From positions 1-5,565 of the forward strand of contig DHFM01000054.1 in NCBI GenBank assembly GCA_002400405.1: a stretch of 5,565 nt of DNA, written 5' to 3'. This document shows positions 4,931 through 5,565 of this stretch, piece by piece (the stretch's first letter is position 1; the number at the start of each line of letters is the position of its first letter). The position numbers were made by a program, and so were the translations under genes. The notes under the pieces were generated by a model, which was not told where the DNA came from, did not search any database, and saw only the letters and a list, made by a program, of their open reading frames with translations. The stretch comes from Candidatus Moranbacteria bacterium UBA4824. Its GTDB lineage: Bacteria > Patescibacteriota > Minisyncoccia > Moranbacterales > UBA2206.

Positions 4931-5428
4931 ATGTCAATTTACAAAGAGCAAAGAGTGGGTGTCTTGGTGGACATTCAAAATCTCTATTATAGCGCCAAAG
5001 TTTTGCACAAAAAGAAAGTTAGCTTTGGACAAATTCTAAAAGAAGCTGTCGGAGACCGAAAACTCATCCGCGCTATTGCCTATGGGATAAAAACTCTAGA
5101 AGGCCAAGAAGAGAAATTCTTCGAAGCTTTGGAAAAAGTTGGCTATGAAGTCAAAACGAAAGATCTCCAAATCTTTCCCGGTGGTGCCAAAAAAGGCGAT
5201 TGGGATGTGGGAATTGCCATTGATGCTATCAAAATGTCCAAGAGTTTGGATGTGATTGTGATTGTCAGCGGAGACGGAGACTATATCCCGCTAGTTAAAT
5301 ATATTCAATCCACTACTGGATGCCGTGTCGAAGGCATTGCATTTTCTGAGTCCACCAGCGGAAAACTAGTCGAAGAATTGGATGATTTCATTAATTTGAG
5401 TGAGAATAAGAAGAAGTTTTTGATATAA
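4931..5428 (+). CDS. NYN-domain (LabA/DUF88-type) PIN-like nuclease
   Basis: A 165-residue single-domain NYN protein of the LabA/DUF88 group, predicted to be a metal-dependent RNase of the PIN-like superfamily acting in the cytoplasm. The core acidic residues are present: D14 with N17 in GVLVDIQNLYYSA, D90 and D92 in KKGDWDVGIAIDAI (with D98 further along the helix), and D115 and D117 in IVSGDGDYIPLV. There is no signal peptide or membrane segment. The length is that of a bare NYN domain, without the extra RNA-binding domain found in some relatives. ATG 4931 places the N-terminal beta strand correctly. No Shine-Dalgarno site precedes it, because repeat copy B ends at 4926. It is in the same direction and frame as rpsO, 87 bases apart, and no separate promoter is evident, so co-transcription is likely. 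RNA turnover or a ribosome-linked role is an inference from context; the substrate is unknown. Confidence 0.88.
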   Translation: MSIYKEQRVGVLVDIQNLYYSAKVLHKKKVSFGQILKEAVGDRKLIRAIAYGIKTLEGQEEKFFEALEKVGYEVKTKDLQIFPGGAKKGDWDVGIAIDAIKMSKSLDVIVIVSGDGDYIPLVKYIQSTTGCRVEGIAFSESTSGKLVEELDDFINLSENKKKFLI

Positions 5429-5437
5429 AAACTCTTC

Positions 5438-5468
5438 GCCACTTTCTTTTTCCCAAAAAGAAAGTGGC
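5438..5468. terminator. Strong hairpin after the NYN gene, possible terminator or dispersed repeat
   Basis: A perfect 14-bp stem (GCCACTTTCTTTTT, 5438-5451, with 5455-5468) has a CCC loop and starts nine bases after the NYN stop. It could end the rpsO-NYN transcript. However, no T run follows on the plus strand (AGAAAGAAAAAAGG comes next), so it is not a standard intrinsic terminator. It may instead be a dispersed repeat or an mRNA 3'-end stabiliser. Confidence 0.5.
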
Positions 5469-5482
5469 AGAAAGAAAAAAGG

Positions 5483-5528
5483 CCACCTAAGCTCATAGAA
5501 AGATAAATTTTCTATTTCGCAAGGGTGG
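5483..5528. other. Nested inverted repeats in the gene-free right end
   Basis: CCACC (5483-5487) can pair with GGTGG (5524-5528), enclosing ATAGAAA (5495-5501) with TTTCTAT (5509-5515). No gene is visible from 5429 to 5565. ATGTCAT occurs at about 5540 and again at the very end, with AAGTAGTA between. The role is unknown; the outer pairing is weak. Confidence 0.3.
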
Positions 5529-5565
5529 ATTTTAATTTTATGTCATAAATAAGTAGTAATGTCAT

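Noticed and set aside
4848..5039. Plus-strand open frame of 63 residues ahead of the NYN gene
   Set aside because: Most of it is repeat copy B in another frame, and it overlaps the NYN start out of frame. Its similarity to the 3485-4192 product comes from the shared repeat.
5305..5496. Minus-strand open frame of 63 residues at the right end
   Set aside because: It reads through the hairpin and antisense to the NYN C-terminus; no support as a gene.

Overview
The window has the look of a small-genome, AT-rich bacterium of the Candidate Phyla Radiation (Patescibacteria, Parcubacteria-like). This is an inference from gene content, the scarcity of Shine-Dalgarno sites, the UvrD motif wording and the short dispersed repeats; no rRNA or taxonomic marker other than S15 is present. 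All four complete genes end in TAA and contain no in-frame TGA, so the standard bacterial code fits.

Layout, left to right. A tyrosine recombinase of the XerC/XerD type lies on the minus strand and runs off the left edge (start at 704). It is divergent from a plus-strand, membrane-anchored LysM-LysM-CHAP cell-wall protein (about 803-2030). The two promoters between them share an overlapping -35 region. The CHAP gene converges on a minus-strand UvrD/PcrA-type DNA helicase (2147-4417), with a symmetric bidirectional terminator between them. The helicase is divergent from rpsO (ribosomal protein S15, 4574-4843), whose leader can be drawn as a three-way junction typical of S15 autoregulation. A NYN/LabA-type PIN-like nuclease gene (4931-5428) follows in the same direction. 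The last 137 bases hold a strong hairpin and no gene. No gene-free stretch exceeds 300 bases.

The genes are housekeeping in type: chromosome recombination and repair, cell-wall remodelling, ribosome assembly and possible RNA turnover. What is unusual is the load of short repeats, several of which sit in-frame inside coding sequence. An 83-bp inverted-repeat element occurs once inside the helicase gene and once filling the whole rpsO-NYN gap (72 of 83 positions identical, no gaps). The helicase gene also carries a short FDFAQDR-coding repeat and two heptanucleotide tandem arrays. Two more heptamer arrays flank the terminator. A perfect palindrome reads through the recombinase gene at the left edge. 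The pattern resembles Rickettsia palindromic elements and cyanobacterial heptamer repeats by analogy. I see no new defence or biosynthetic system; the repeat family and its protein-coding insertions are the novel part. A second oddity is that the CHAP gene has no normal start codon in frame and appears to need a +1 shift at UUU-UAA just after the expected ATG.
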